DNA of 64,000 bases from the NCBI RefSeq assembly GCF_012427845.1, contig NZ_CP038498.1, positions 558,001 through 622,000 of the forward strand, read 5' to 3'. The translations under genes were made by a program, and so were the position numbers. The stretch is from Pectobacterium punjabense. GTDB taxonomy: Bacteria > Pseudomonadota > Gammaproteobacteria > Enterobacterales > Enterobacteriaceae. Below, piece after piece: positions 56,376-64,000 of this stretch. The notes below the pieces were generated by a model that worked only from the letters and a program-made list of their open reading frames with translations, was not told where the DNA came from and did not search any database. How positions within the stretch are numbered: the first letter of the stretch is position 1; every line of letters starts with the position of its first letter.

Positions 56376-59300
56376 AGCCGTTGAGCGTGGCGCAGTGCGG
56401 GCTGTGGTTAGGCCATGCCTTGAACGAGGATAAGGCGACGTTCAACACGGCGGAGTGCATCGCATTTGATGGCAAAATCGATATTGAAGCCATGTTAAGC
56501 GTAATCCGTCAGGCGGTGATGGAATGCGAATGCCTGTACTGCCAGTTTGTTGAGGTTGCGGGTGAACATGCAGAACAACCAGAGATCGGTTTTGTCGCTT
56601 CGCAACTACCCGTTCCGATTGGCGTGCTGCCGATTGTCGAACTGTTGCCTGTGCCGATGGCGGATGAAGAGCAGACGATACGCCAGTGGGCGCGTGATGA
56701 AATCTCCCAGCCGCTGGATTTGCTAAACGGATTACCTTGCCGCTTTGCGCTGCTGTGCGGTGAAAAGCGTGATTTTCTCTACAGCTGCGTTCACCACATT
56801 GCCTTGGACGGTTTCGGCACCACGATGCTGTTTCAACGTATCGCCCAGATCTACAGCGCGCTGACGGCAGGACAATCTGCACCGATGGCCGAGTTTGGCC
56901 CGTTCAGCGAAGTACTGGAAGAGGAGCGGCAGCGCGATGCCAGCGGGCAGACAGCACAGGCGCGTGATTTCTGGTTGGAAACGCTGAACGCGATGCCGGA
57001 ACCGGTCAGTTTCAGCGAGAAGAAAGCACCGATAGCGGCGCGTTTTTTGCGTCAAAGCTGTGATATGCCTGCGGATCTCTGGCAGCCGCTAACGGCGCTG
57101 TGTGAAGGCAATAAAATCAGCTGGCCGGATCTATTTTTAGCGATGTTGGCGACACACCTGAAACTGGTATCCGGCAGCGACCGACTGACGTTCGGCATGA
57201 TGGTGATGAACCGAATCGGTTCCGCCTCGCTGACGGTGCCGAGCATGCAGATGAATATCGTGCCGCTGTGCATTCAGGTGGATGAGCAGGCGGATTTTGT
57301 GGCGCTGGCGCAGCAGGTTGCCCGCACCAAACGCACGTTGCGTCGTCATCAGCATTATCGCTATGAGCATTTACGGCGCGATCTGAACCGCGTCGGCGGT
57401 GAACAGCGCCTGTTCGGGCCGCTGATCAATATCATGCCATTCGATCATCCGCTCAAGTACGGATCGCTGTCGTCCAGCACGCTGAATCTCAGCGCTGGGC
57501 CAGTAGAAGATCTGACGATCGAGATCCATTTTAAACCGGATGGCACCCCGGTGTTGGACTTTGATGCCAATCCTGCCTGTTACAGCGCGGAAGCGCTTGC
57601 CAGCCTGCAAGAAACCCTGTTCACGCTGCTTCAGCGTTGGCTGGCGCAGCCGCAGCAAACCAGCGGCGAGCTGCTAGAACGCTGGCTGCGTGAAGAACGT
57701 GAACTGGCGCTGCTCACCAGCCGTGAGCCTGAGCCGTTTGTTGAACCCGTTCTGACGGCGATTGCCAAGGCTGCGCGTAAAAACCCGCATCATATCGCGT
57801 TAGTGCAGCGCGATCGGCAATACAGCTATCAGCAACTGCTGGATCTGAGCGGTCAGGCCGCCGCGGCGTTGCATGAGCGTGGCGTACAGTCCGGCGAACG
57901 TATCGGCATTATGCTGAACCGTAGCCCGGAAACCATTATCAGTTTGCTGGCCGTGATGCAGTGCGGCGCGGTTTATGTGCCACTCGACCCTGAACAGCCA
58001 CGCGAACGGCAGCAGCACATTATCCAGATTGCTGAGCTGCGTACGATTGTGACGCAGGCGGACTACCAGCATCGGCTAGCCTCCGTTTTTTCTGGTGAGA
58101 TCGTTCTGGCAGGGCATCTTTTATCATCCCACGCGCAGGCCGTGGCTCTGCCGACTGTGGAGTCGAAAGCAGGGCAGATTGCCTATGTCATGTTTACTTC
58201 TGGATCGACGGGATTGCCGAAAGGCGTGGAGATCGGCGCTAGCGCGTTGGATCACTTCACGGCGGCGGCACGCCAACGCTATGGCCTGCGTGCAACGGAT
58301 CGCGTGCTGCAATTTGCCCCGTTTAACTTTGATGCCAGCATTGAAGAGATTTTTGCCACGCTGACCAGCGGTGCGACGCTGGTGCTGCGCACCGATGAGA
58401 TGCTGGAATCGATTCCGACCTTTGTTGAGCAGGTAGAAGCACAGGCGATTACGTTGCTCGATCTGCCGACCGCATTCTGGAACGAATGGGTGATCGGGCT
58501 GAAAACCGGCACGCTGGCGATGCCCTCCGCTCTGCGTGCCATCATCATTGGCGGTGAAGCCGTGTATCCCGAACAACTGGTGCAGTGGCAACGCTATGCG
58601 CCGGATACGCTGCGCTTAATCAACACCTATGGTCCAACGGAAACCACGGTGGTGGCGACCACTTGCGATCTGCAAACGCAGTCTGCCGATGTGGCACGGC
58701 TTCCTATCGGTCTGCCACTGGCAGGCGTCAACGCGCTGATTTTGGCGGTGGGCGATCGCCCTGCGGCAGAAGGGGAACTGGTGCTGCTGGGACCAACGTT
58801 AGCAGCAGGTTACATCGGTACGGAGCACTCGGCGTTTGCGCCGTTGGCGGTGGGCGATCGGCAACGGCCTGCCTACCGCACGGGCGACAGAGTACGGCTG
58901 GAAAAAGGGCGGCTGCTGTACCTCGGGCGGATGGATAACGAATTTAAAATCAGCGGCTATCGGATTCAGCCAGGGGAAGTCGAAGCTCATCTGCTGGCAC
59001 AGCCTGATATCGACGAAGCCTGCGTGCAGGGCATGGTTTATCCCAACGGCGTGCGGCGTCTGGTGGCGTTTGTCGCGACCCAAGAGGGAGAAATCGATGC
59101 ACGTGCGCTGAAGCAGCGCCTGAGCAGTGTGCTACCGCCTGCGATGATCCCGACCGATTACCGAGCCTTCCACCAGTTGCCGAAAACCGGCTCCAACAAG
59201 GTCGATCGCAAACGTCTGCTGGCGGAATACCGCGATGAAGCTCCTACGCAGGCGTTGGCCAACGAAACCGAGAACCGGGTCAGCGCTATCTGGCAGCAGA

Positions 59301-59515
59301 TCCTTGGTGTATCGGGGATTCAATCGCGGGATAACTTCTTCGAGCTGGGCGGGCAGTCATTGCAGACCATTCAGATTGTTAATCGTCTGGCTGCTGAATT
59401 TTCCGTCAGCATCAAAGTGTCTGATGTATTCGATCACCCACAGCTCAGCGACTTCTGCCGTTATCTGGATGACAGGCTGTCGCAGGATGAAAACAGCGTG
59501 GAAATGGTGTGGTAG
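56372..59515 (+). CDS. NRPS module 1 (C-A-T), predicted to activate a basic amino acid
   Basis: 1047 residues. Condensation domain about 1-440 with HHIALDG at 141-147; its N-terminus resembles the first domain of EntF, as expected for an acceptor of DHB from EntB. Adenylation domain about 460-960 with YVMFTSGSTGLPKGVEIG, YGPTETTV and GRMDNEFKISGYRIQPGE. Thiolation domain with FFELGGQSL (Ser at about 996). No thioesterase. The specificity residues read by eye against GrsA are D-A-E-D-I-G-T-V-V-K; the acidic pair suggests Lys, Orn or Arg. Final motif is SNK rather than NGK. Overlaps entB. Confidence 0.93.
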   Translation: MKPLSVAQCGLWLGHALNEDKATFNTAECIAFDGKIDIEAMLSVIRQAVMECECLYCQFVEVAGEHAEQPEIGFVASQLPVPIGVLPIVELLPVPMADEEQTIRQWARDEISQPLDLLNGLPCRFALLCGEKRDFLYSCVHHIALDGFGTTMLFQRIAQIYSALTAGQSAPMAEFGPFSEVLEEERQRDASGQTAQARDFWLETLNAMPEPVSFSEKKAPIAARFLRQSCDMPADLWQPLTALCEGNKISWPDLFLAMLATHLKLVSGSDRLTFGMMVMNRIGSASLTVPSMQMNIVPLCIQVDEQADFVALAQQVARTKRTLRRHQHYRYEHLRRDLNRVGGEQRLFGPLINIMPFDHPLKYGSLSSSTLNLSAGPVEDLTIEIHFKPDGTPVLDFDANPACYSAEALASLQETLFTLLQRWLAQPQQTSGELLERWLREERELALLTSREPEPFVEPVLTAIAKAARKNPHHIALVQRDRQYSYQQLLDLSGQAAAALHERGVQSGERIGIMLNRSPETIISLLAVMQCGAVYVPLDPEQPRERQQHIIQIAELRTIVTQADYQHRLASVFSGEIVLAGHLLSSHAQAVALPTVESKAGQIAYVMFTSGSTGLPKGVEIGASALDHFTAAARQRYGLRATDRVLQFAPFNFDASIEEIFATLTSGATLVLRTDEMLESIPTFVEQVEAQAITLLDLPTAFWNEWVIGLKTGTLAMPSALRAIIIGGEAVYPEQLVQWQRYAPDTLRLINTYGPTETTVVATTCDLQTQSADVARLPIGLPLAGVNALILAVGDRPAAEGELVLLGPTLAAGYIGTEHSAFAPLAVGDRQRPAYRTGDRVRLEKGRLLYLGRMDNEFKISGYRIQPGEVEAHLLAQPDIDEACVQGMVYPNGVRRLVAFVATQEGEIDARALKQRLSSVLPPAMIPTDYRAFHQLPKTGSNKVDRKRLLAEYRDEAPTQALANETENRVSAIWQQILGVSGIQSRDNFFELGGQSLQTIQIVNRLAAEFSVSIKVSDVFDHPQLSDFCRYLDDRLSQDENSVEMVW

Positions 59516-59520
59516 GGAAA

Positions 59521-60294
59521 ATGATGAACAAGGCACAACCTCTTCAGTTTGATTTCCGTGGGAAAACGGTGTGGGTAACCGGTGCGGCGAGCGGCATTGG
59601 AGAAAGTATTGCCCGCCAGTTTGTCGCGCTGGGCGCGAACGTGATCGGCTTCGACCGTGCATTTCAACCGTATAACGATCGCCCGTTTACCAGCGTGACG
59701 CTGGATATTAGCGAGCCGAATCGCGTGGCGGCGGTGTGCCGTCAGCAGCTGGCGGAAACGGGGCTTGATGTTCTGGTTAACGCCGCCGGGATTCTGCGTT
59801 TAGGTGACATTGATACGCTGAGTGCGGACGACTGGCACCAGTGCATTAACGTCAATGCCTCCGGCGTATTTTATCTGCTGAACGCACTGGTTCCGCACTT
59901 TAAGCAGCAGCGTCGCGGTGCGATTGTTTGCGTCGGCTCTAATGCCGCCCATGTCCCCCGTCTACAGATGGCGGCGTACTGCGCCTCGAAAGCGGCGCTT
60001 ACCAGTCTGTCTCACTGTGCTGGATTGGAGCTGGCGCCTTACGGTGTGCGCTGCAATCTGGTATCGCCTGGTTCGACGGATACGCCGATGCAGCGCGGCA
60101 TGTGGCACAGCGCTGATGCCGAGCAGCGCACTATCGCGGGCTTTCCTGACCAGTACAAGCTGGGAATTCCGCTGGGTAAGATTGCTCAGCCGGATGAGAT
60201 CGGCAATACCGTGGTTTTTCTGGCTTCCGATCTGGCCAGCCACATCACCATGCAGGACGTAGTGGTGGACGGCGGGGCAACGCTGACGGCCTGA
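59521..60294 (+). CDS. entA: 2,3-Dihydro-2,3-dihydroxybenzoate dehydrogenase
   Basis: 257-residue short-chain dehydrogenase that oxidises dihydro-DHB to 2,3-DHB with NAD+. Cofactor motif VTGAASGIGESIA, NAAG, and catalytic YCASKAAL following the Ser region VCVGSNAAH. The first of two consecutive ATGs is used (59521). It is placed between the two NRPS genes, six bases after the NRPS1 stop. Confidence 0.95.
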   Translation: MMNKAQPLQFDFRGKTVWVTGAASGIGESIARQFVALGANVIGFDRAFQPYNDRPFTSVTLDISEPNRVAAVCRQQLAETGLDVLVNAAGILRLGDIDTLSADDWHQCINVNASGVFYLLNALVPHFKQQRRGAIVCVGSNAAHVPRLQMAAYCASKAALTSLSHCAGLELAPYGVRCNLVSPGSTDTPMQRGMWHSADAEQRTIAGFPDQYKLGIPLGKIAQPDEIGNTVVFLASDLASHITMQDVVVDGGATLTA

Positions 60295-60316
60295 TTTGCG
60301 AAGAGAGTGACAAGTC

Positions 60317-63300
60317 ATGAAAGATATCGTAACGCTGTTAAAGCAGTTGGAACGGCAGGGTGTTCGTCTGGCGTTAAATGCACAAGGGCAGTTGGTTTCT
60401 CAGTCCAATAAAGACGCGATCACGGCAGAGATTGGGAGCACGATTAAGGAAAACAAGGACGCCATCGTGCGTTGCCTGACGGCGCAACAGGCGTTTGAAC
60501 GCCCCATCGCGCCGCAGAATGCGACGTCTGGCCCGCTGTCATCATCGCAAAGTGGGCTGTGGTTTATCGAGCAATACGAAGAGCAATCGCACCTCTACAA
60601 CATGCCGGTCTATTTTCGTCTGACCGGCACGCTGGATGTGGCCGCACTGGAGTTTGCCTTTGACGCGTTGGCACAGCGCCATGCCAGCCTGCGCACCCGT
60701 TTTGTGGTCAATGAACAGGGCAAGGGTGAGCAGCGTATCGATGCCTATCAGCCGTTTGTGATACAGCATGATGACTTCTCACTGTTACCGGAAGCCGAAC
60801 GGGAGGCGCGTTTACAACAGCAGGTGAAAGCGGAAATCAGCCGTCCGTTCGATCTCACGGCAGGCGATCTCACCCGTGTGCGGCTGGTAACGATGAACGA
60901 ACGGGTGCACGTTCTGATGATCACCCAGCATCACATTATTTCCGATGGTTGGTCGGTGAAGAATATGTTTGCGGACTTCAAGCCGGCCTTTTTGGCCTGT
61001 CAGAACCGCCAACCCTATCCCGTCGAGACCACGCAGCTTAACTATATCGACTACGCACACTGGTTTAACTCTGCGTCGTTTCTCGATTACCACAATGAAT
61101 TCAAACCGTTCTGGGTTGAGCGGTTGACGGGTATTCCTGAAGTACATAGCCTGCCGCTGGATAAACCGCGTCCGGCACACCAGAACAGTGGCGGTGAGGT
61201 GATCTTCTCCGCGATTAACAACGATTTGTGGGATAAATTTAAGCGTCAGTGTCAGCGCTACAACACGTCTAATTTCATTGGCCTGCATGCGGTGTTTTCC
61301 CTGATGCTGGCGCGCATCAGCGGTGAGAAAGATATCGTCATTGGTTCACCGCTGGCCTACCGCGAGCGGCCGGATATCGAAGATGTCGTCGGCTTCTTCG
61401 TTAACACCATCGTGCTGCGCACCCAGTTGCAGGATCAACAGAGTTTTGTCGATTACCTGCAATACTGCCGTGAGCAAGATCTCTCCGCTTTCGATCATCA
61501 GCTTTACCGTTTTGAAGCGCTGAGCGAGGCGATCGGCTCCGATCGCACCACGGCGATCAACCCGATCTTTCAGGTGATGCTGGTTTATCAGGCTAAAGTG
61601 GATTTTAACGATCTGATCCCCGGCTGTGATGCGGCGGAGGAAACCTCGCCGGTGCTGCCGGCGAAGACGGATATCTCGGTCAAAGTGACGGAGCTGATGG
61701 GCGAGGTGCGGCTGGACTGGCTGTTTGCCACTGCGCTGTTTGAGCGTCAGACGATCCAGTACTACGCCGACCGCTTTATCCGGCTGATCGAAGCCGTGGT
61801 GGAGAGCCCGGAAACCGATGTCTGGCATCTGCCGCTGATGGAAGCGGATCGATTTGCCGCCGTGTTGGCGGAAACACAGCAGTTGCCGCGTAGCTATCCG
61901 CAGCCGCAACTGACGGTAACCGACGTGATTGAAGCGGTGGCTCAGCGCGATCCACAGCAACTGGCCGTTGCCTTTGATGGCGAGAGTCTCGCTGACTCGC
62001 TGACTTATGCTGAGCTGAATAGGCAGGCTAACCAGCTAGCACATTGGTTATACCGCTTGGGGCTGGGTGAGCAGTCGCTGGTCGGCGTGTTGGCGAAGCG
62101 CGATCGCTATTTTGTCATTGCGCTGCTGGCCGTCTGGAAAGCAGGCGCAGCCTATGTACCATTGGACCCTGATTACCCGCCAGAGCGGCTACGCCACATC
62201 ATTACCGATGCCAATCTTTCCGTCATTCTCGGTGGTGATGGGCAACAACTGGCGCAGTGGTCAGCCGAGCAGTGTATCGATCTGACCGATCCTACGGTTG
62301 CCGCGCAGTGGCACGATCTGCCGGGCGATGAACCGCCAGCCATTCTGCGCCATGCACAGCAGCTGGCACAGGTGATCTACACCTCGGGATCGACCGGTCT
62401 GCCGAAGGGCGTCATGATCGAACACGGTTCGCTGATCAATCTGCTGGACGATCATCGCGATCGCATTGCGTTCACGCCGCAAAGTACCATGTTCAACTGC
62501 ATGTCGCTGTCGTTTGACGCCGGTAACATGACGACGCTGCTGCCGCTGAGCAGCGGTGGCACGCTGGTGTTTGGCGAACCCAACGATCGTGCGATTGTGC
62601 AGGCGGAACAGGCAGGGGCGACGCACCTGATCCTACCAACAGCGCTGATGTCGATTCTCGATCCCAAACAGGTTAACGGCATTCAGGCCATTGGCATGGG
62701 CGGTGAAGCGTGCCCGAATGCCGTGGTGGAAAACTGGGCCGATAAGGTTGCGCTGTACAACATGTACGGGCCGACGGAGTGTACCGTTACGGCGTTGAGC
62801 ACCCGCCTGCGTAAAGGTCAGCCTGTCACCATCGGTAAGCCCATCGCTCATATTCAGGCGCTGATTCTGGATGCGGCTGGACAGCTGTGTCCGGTGGGCG
62901 TGCCGGGAGAGCTATGCCTTGCGGGACTTGGTCTGGCGCGTGGCTACCTTAATCAACCGCAGATGACCGCCAGCCGCTTCGAGCACATCACGCTACACGA
63001 CGTGAACAATACGGGGCTGGGTACGGTGACCGTGCGCATTTATCGCACAGGCGATAAAGCCAGACTGCTGAACAACGGTGACTATGAATACTGTGGCCGT
63101 ATTGATGAGCAGATCAAACTGCGTGGCTATCGCATAGAACCGGGTGAAATCGAGGCACAGCTGGCGGCGGTCTGCCCGTCTCTGAAGCAGGTTAAAGTCA
63201 TTGTGGCGCCGGTGGGGAGTCGTCCGGCGCTGGTCGCTTATGGCACGGTGAAAGTAGGTAGCAGCACGCCTGAACCTGCTGCCGTGCTGATTGATGTCGC

Positions 63301-64000
63301 GAAGCACCTGCCGGAATACATGGTGCCTTTCCGGTTGATTGTGCTGGAAGAGATGCCGCTGACGCCAAACGGCAAGCTGGATACGAAACAGCTGCCGCCG
63401 GTGCTGGAAGCGAACGACGGCGACGGTGAAGCCGATAACCCGTTGGAAGCGGACGTGCTAGCGATTTGGCGCAGCGTGCTGAATACGCCGCTGGGCGTTG
63501 AGGATGATTTTTTCCGCTTAGGCGGTGATTCCATCCTCAGTATCCAACTGACGACGCGACTGCGCAGCGCAGGCTATGTCTGCACGGTGAAAGACGTTTT
63601 TGAAGCGAAGAGCGTGCGGCGTCTGTGTCGCGTGCTGGCGCAGAATAATCGTGATGTCGGTATCGTTGCAGAGCAGGGCACGCTGGAAGGCGAATTCGCG
63701 CTGCTGCCGATTCAGCGCTGGTTTATGGATCAAGCGCTGGTATGTCCTGAACACTGGAATCAGGCGGCGATGATCCAATTACCAGAGGTGGATGCCAGAC
63801 GGTTTACCACCATGTTGCAGGCGCTGATGGCGCAACATGACGCGCTGCGTCTGGCCTGTGATGCCCAAGGGCAACGCTATCTGGCAGATGTGCCTTGTCC
63901 TGTTGTGTCGACGCTGGATTATCGCCAGCTTGGCGACGATGGCCTACAGCAGGCGTTTACCGCGTTGCAGAGTGAATTCGATCCCGCGCAGGGAAGAACG
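60317..64000 (+). CDS. NRPS module 2 with docking segment (TubC-C-A-T-E..., 3' end outside window)
   Basis: The frame is open from the ATG at 60317 to the window end (1228 codons, no stop). Residues about 1-55 (IVTLLKQLERQGVRLALNAQ, then KENKDAIVRCL) fit a TubC-type N-terminal docking domain. Condensation about 72-510 with HHIISDG at 205-211. Adenylation about 535-1030 with VIYTSGSTGLPKGVMIEH, MYGPTECTV, YRTGDKARLL and NGKLD. Thiolation with FFRLGGDSI (Ser about 1072); the D before S is typical of carriers before epimerases. An epimerisation-domain start follows (LLPIQRWFMDQ, then HWNQA). Hand-read specificity code D-A-M-I-G-G-M-V-T-K; substrate not recognised. 22 bp after entA. Confidence 0.92.
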   Translation, partial: MKDIVTLLKQLERQGVRLALNAQGQLVSQSNKDAITAEIGSTIKENKDAIVRCLTAQQAFERPIAPQNATSGPLSSSQSGLWFIEQYEEQSHLYNMPVYFRLTGTLDVAALEFAFDALAQRHASLRTRFVVNEQGKGEQRIDAYQPFVIQHDDFSLLPEAEREARLQQQVKAEISRPFDLTAGDLTRVRLVTMNERVHVLMITQHHIISDGWSVKNMFADFKPAFLACQNRQPYPVETTQLNYIDYAHWFNSASFLDYHNEFKPFWVERLTGIPEVHSLPLDKPRPAHQNSGGEVIFSAINNDLWDKFKRQCQRYNTSNFIGLHAVFSLMLARISGEKDIVIGSPLAYRERPDIEDVVGFFVNTIVLRTQLQDQQSFVDYLQYCREQDLSAFDHQLYRFEALSEAIGSDRTTAINPIFQVMLVYQAKVDFNDLIPGCDAAEETSPVLPAKTDISVKVTELMGEVRLDWLFATALFERQTIQYYADRFIRLIEAVVESPETDVWHLPLMEADRFAAVLAETQQLPRSYPQPQLTVTDVIEAVAQRDPQQLAVAFDGESLADSLTYAELNRQANQLAHWLYRLGLGEQSLVGVLAKRDRYFVIALLAVWKAGAAYVPLDPDYPPERLRHIITDANLSVILGGDGQQLAQWSAEQCIDLTDPTVAAQWHDLPGDEPPAILRHAQQLAQVIYTSGSTGLPKGVMIEHGSLINLLDDHRDRIAFTPQSTMFNCMSLSFDAGNMTTLLPLSSGGTLVFGEPNDRAIVQAEQAGATHLILPTALMSILDPKQVNGIQAIGMGGEACPNAVVENWADKVALYNMYGPTECTVTALSTRLRKGQPVTIGKPIAHIQALILDAAGQLCPVGVPGELCLAGLGLARGYLNQPQMTASRFEHITLHDVNNTGLGTVTVRIYRTGDKARLLNNGDYEYCGRIDEQIKLRGYRIEPGEIEAQLAAVCPSLKQVKVIVAPVGSRPALVAYGTVKVGSSTPEPAAVLIDVAKHLPEYMVPFRLIVLEEMPLTPNGKLDTKQLPPVLEANDGDGEADNPLEADVLAIWRSVLNTPLGVEDDFFRLGGDSILSIQLTTRLRSAGYVCTVKDVFEAKSVRRLCRVLAQNNRDVGIVAEQGTLEGEFALLPIQRWFMDQALVCPEHWNQAAMIQLPEVDARRFTTMLQALMAQHDALRLACDAQGQRYLADVPCPVVSTLDYRQLGDDGLQQAFTALQSEFDPAQGRT

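Noticed and set aside
56372-59515. NRPS1 as EntF
   Set aside because: It lacks a thioesterase, has an acidic rather than serine-type specificity code, and is followed by entA and a second NRPS.

Overview
The window looks like a chromosome segment of a soft-rot enterobacterium (Pectobacterium or a close relative). The housekeeping blocks have the gene order and near E. coli-level protein similarity of Enterobacterales: ygfB-pepP-ubiH-ubiI, zapA-ssrS-ygfA, serB-radA-nadR, smp, prfC, osmY-ytjA-yjjV. The accessory blocks are a complete rhamnose regulon and a catechol siderophore NRPS cluster. Naming the genus is inference. I saw no tRNA, rRNA, CRISPR array, transposase or phage gene.

Layout. 1-2.7 kb: 5'-truncated view of an mgtA-type Mg2+ P-type ATPase on the minus strand. 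Its leader carries a short proline-rich ORF and a 15-bp tandem repeat array. 2.9-4.5 kb: a chemoreceptor. 4.9-11.0 kb: rhamnose catabolism (rhaB-rhaA-rhaD-rhaM, minus) divergent from rhaS-rhaR (plus), with two CRP-like sites between them. 11.1-11.7 kb: a ParD/ParE-type toxin-antitoxin pair behind a 31-bp palindrome. 11.7-16.8 kb: a peptide/nickel-family ABC importer. 17.4 kb: yagU. 18.3-22.1 kb: six small uncharacterised genes, several resembling immunity proteins, with no toxin nearby. 22.3-23.3 kb: rhaT, the rhamnose permease, detached from the other rha genes by this 11-kb block.

23.6-30.4 kb: yqhA, curA, then an AraC regulator followed by an aminotransferase, an iron-type alcohol dehydrogenase and an APC permease, which looks like uptake and catabolism of an unknown amine or amino acid. 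30.5-48.1 kb: conserved core genes (ubiquinone hydroxylases, PepP, ZapA, 6S RNA, NadR with a consensus NadR operator just upstream, RadA, SerB, Smp, RF3, OsmY, a TatD nuclease, a CNT nucleoside transporter). One unrecognised 308-residue gene lies between smp and prfC.

48.2-64.0 kb: a catechol siderophore locus. A phosphopantetheinyl transferase, a CirA-like TonB receptor and an MFS exporter flank the biosynthetic operon entC-entE-entB-NRPS1-entA-NRPS2. Fur-box-like sequences lie in front of both arms. NRPS1 is C-A-T with an acidic specificity pocket that suggests a basic amino acid. NRPS2 begins with a TubC-like docking segment, then C-A-T and the start of an epimerisation domain, and runs off the window. 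Gene order and domains recall amonabactin/chrysobactin-type siderophores rather than enterobactin, so the product may be a DHB-(basic amino acid)-(D-amino acid) peptide. The second A-domain code is one I do not recognise.
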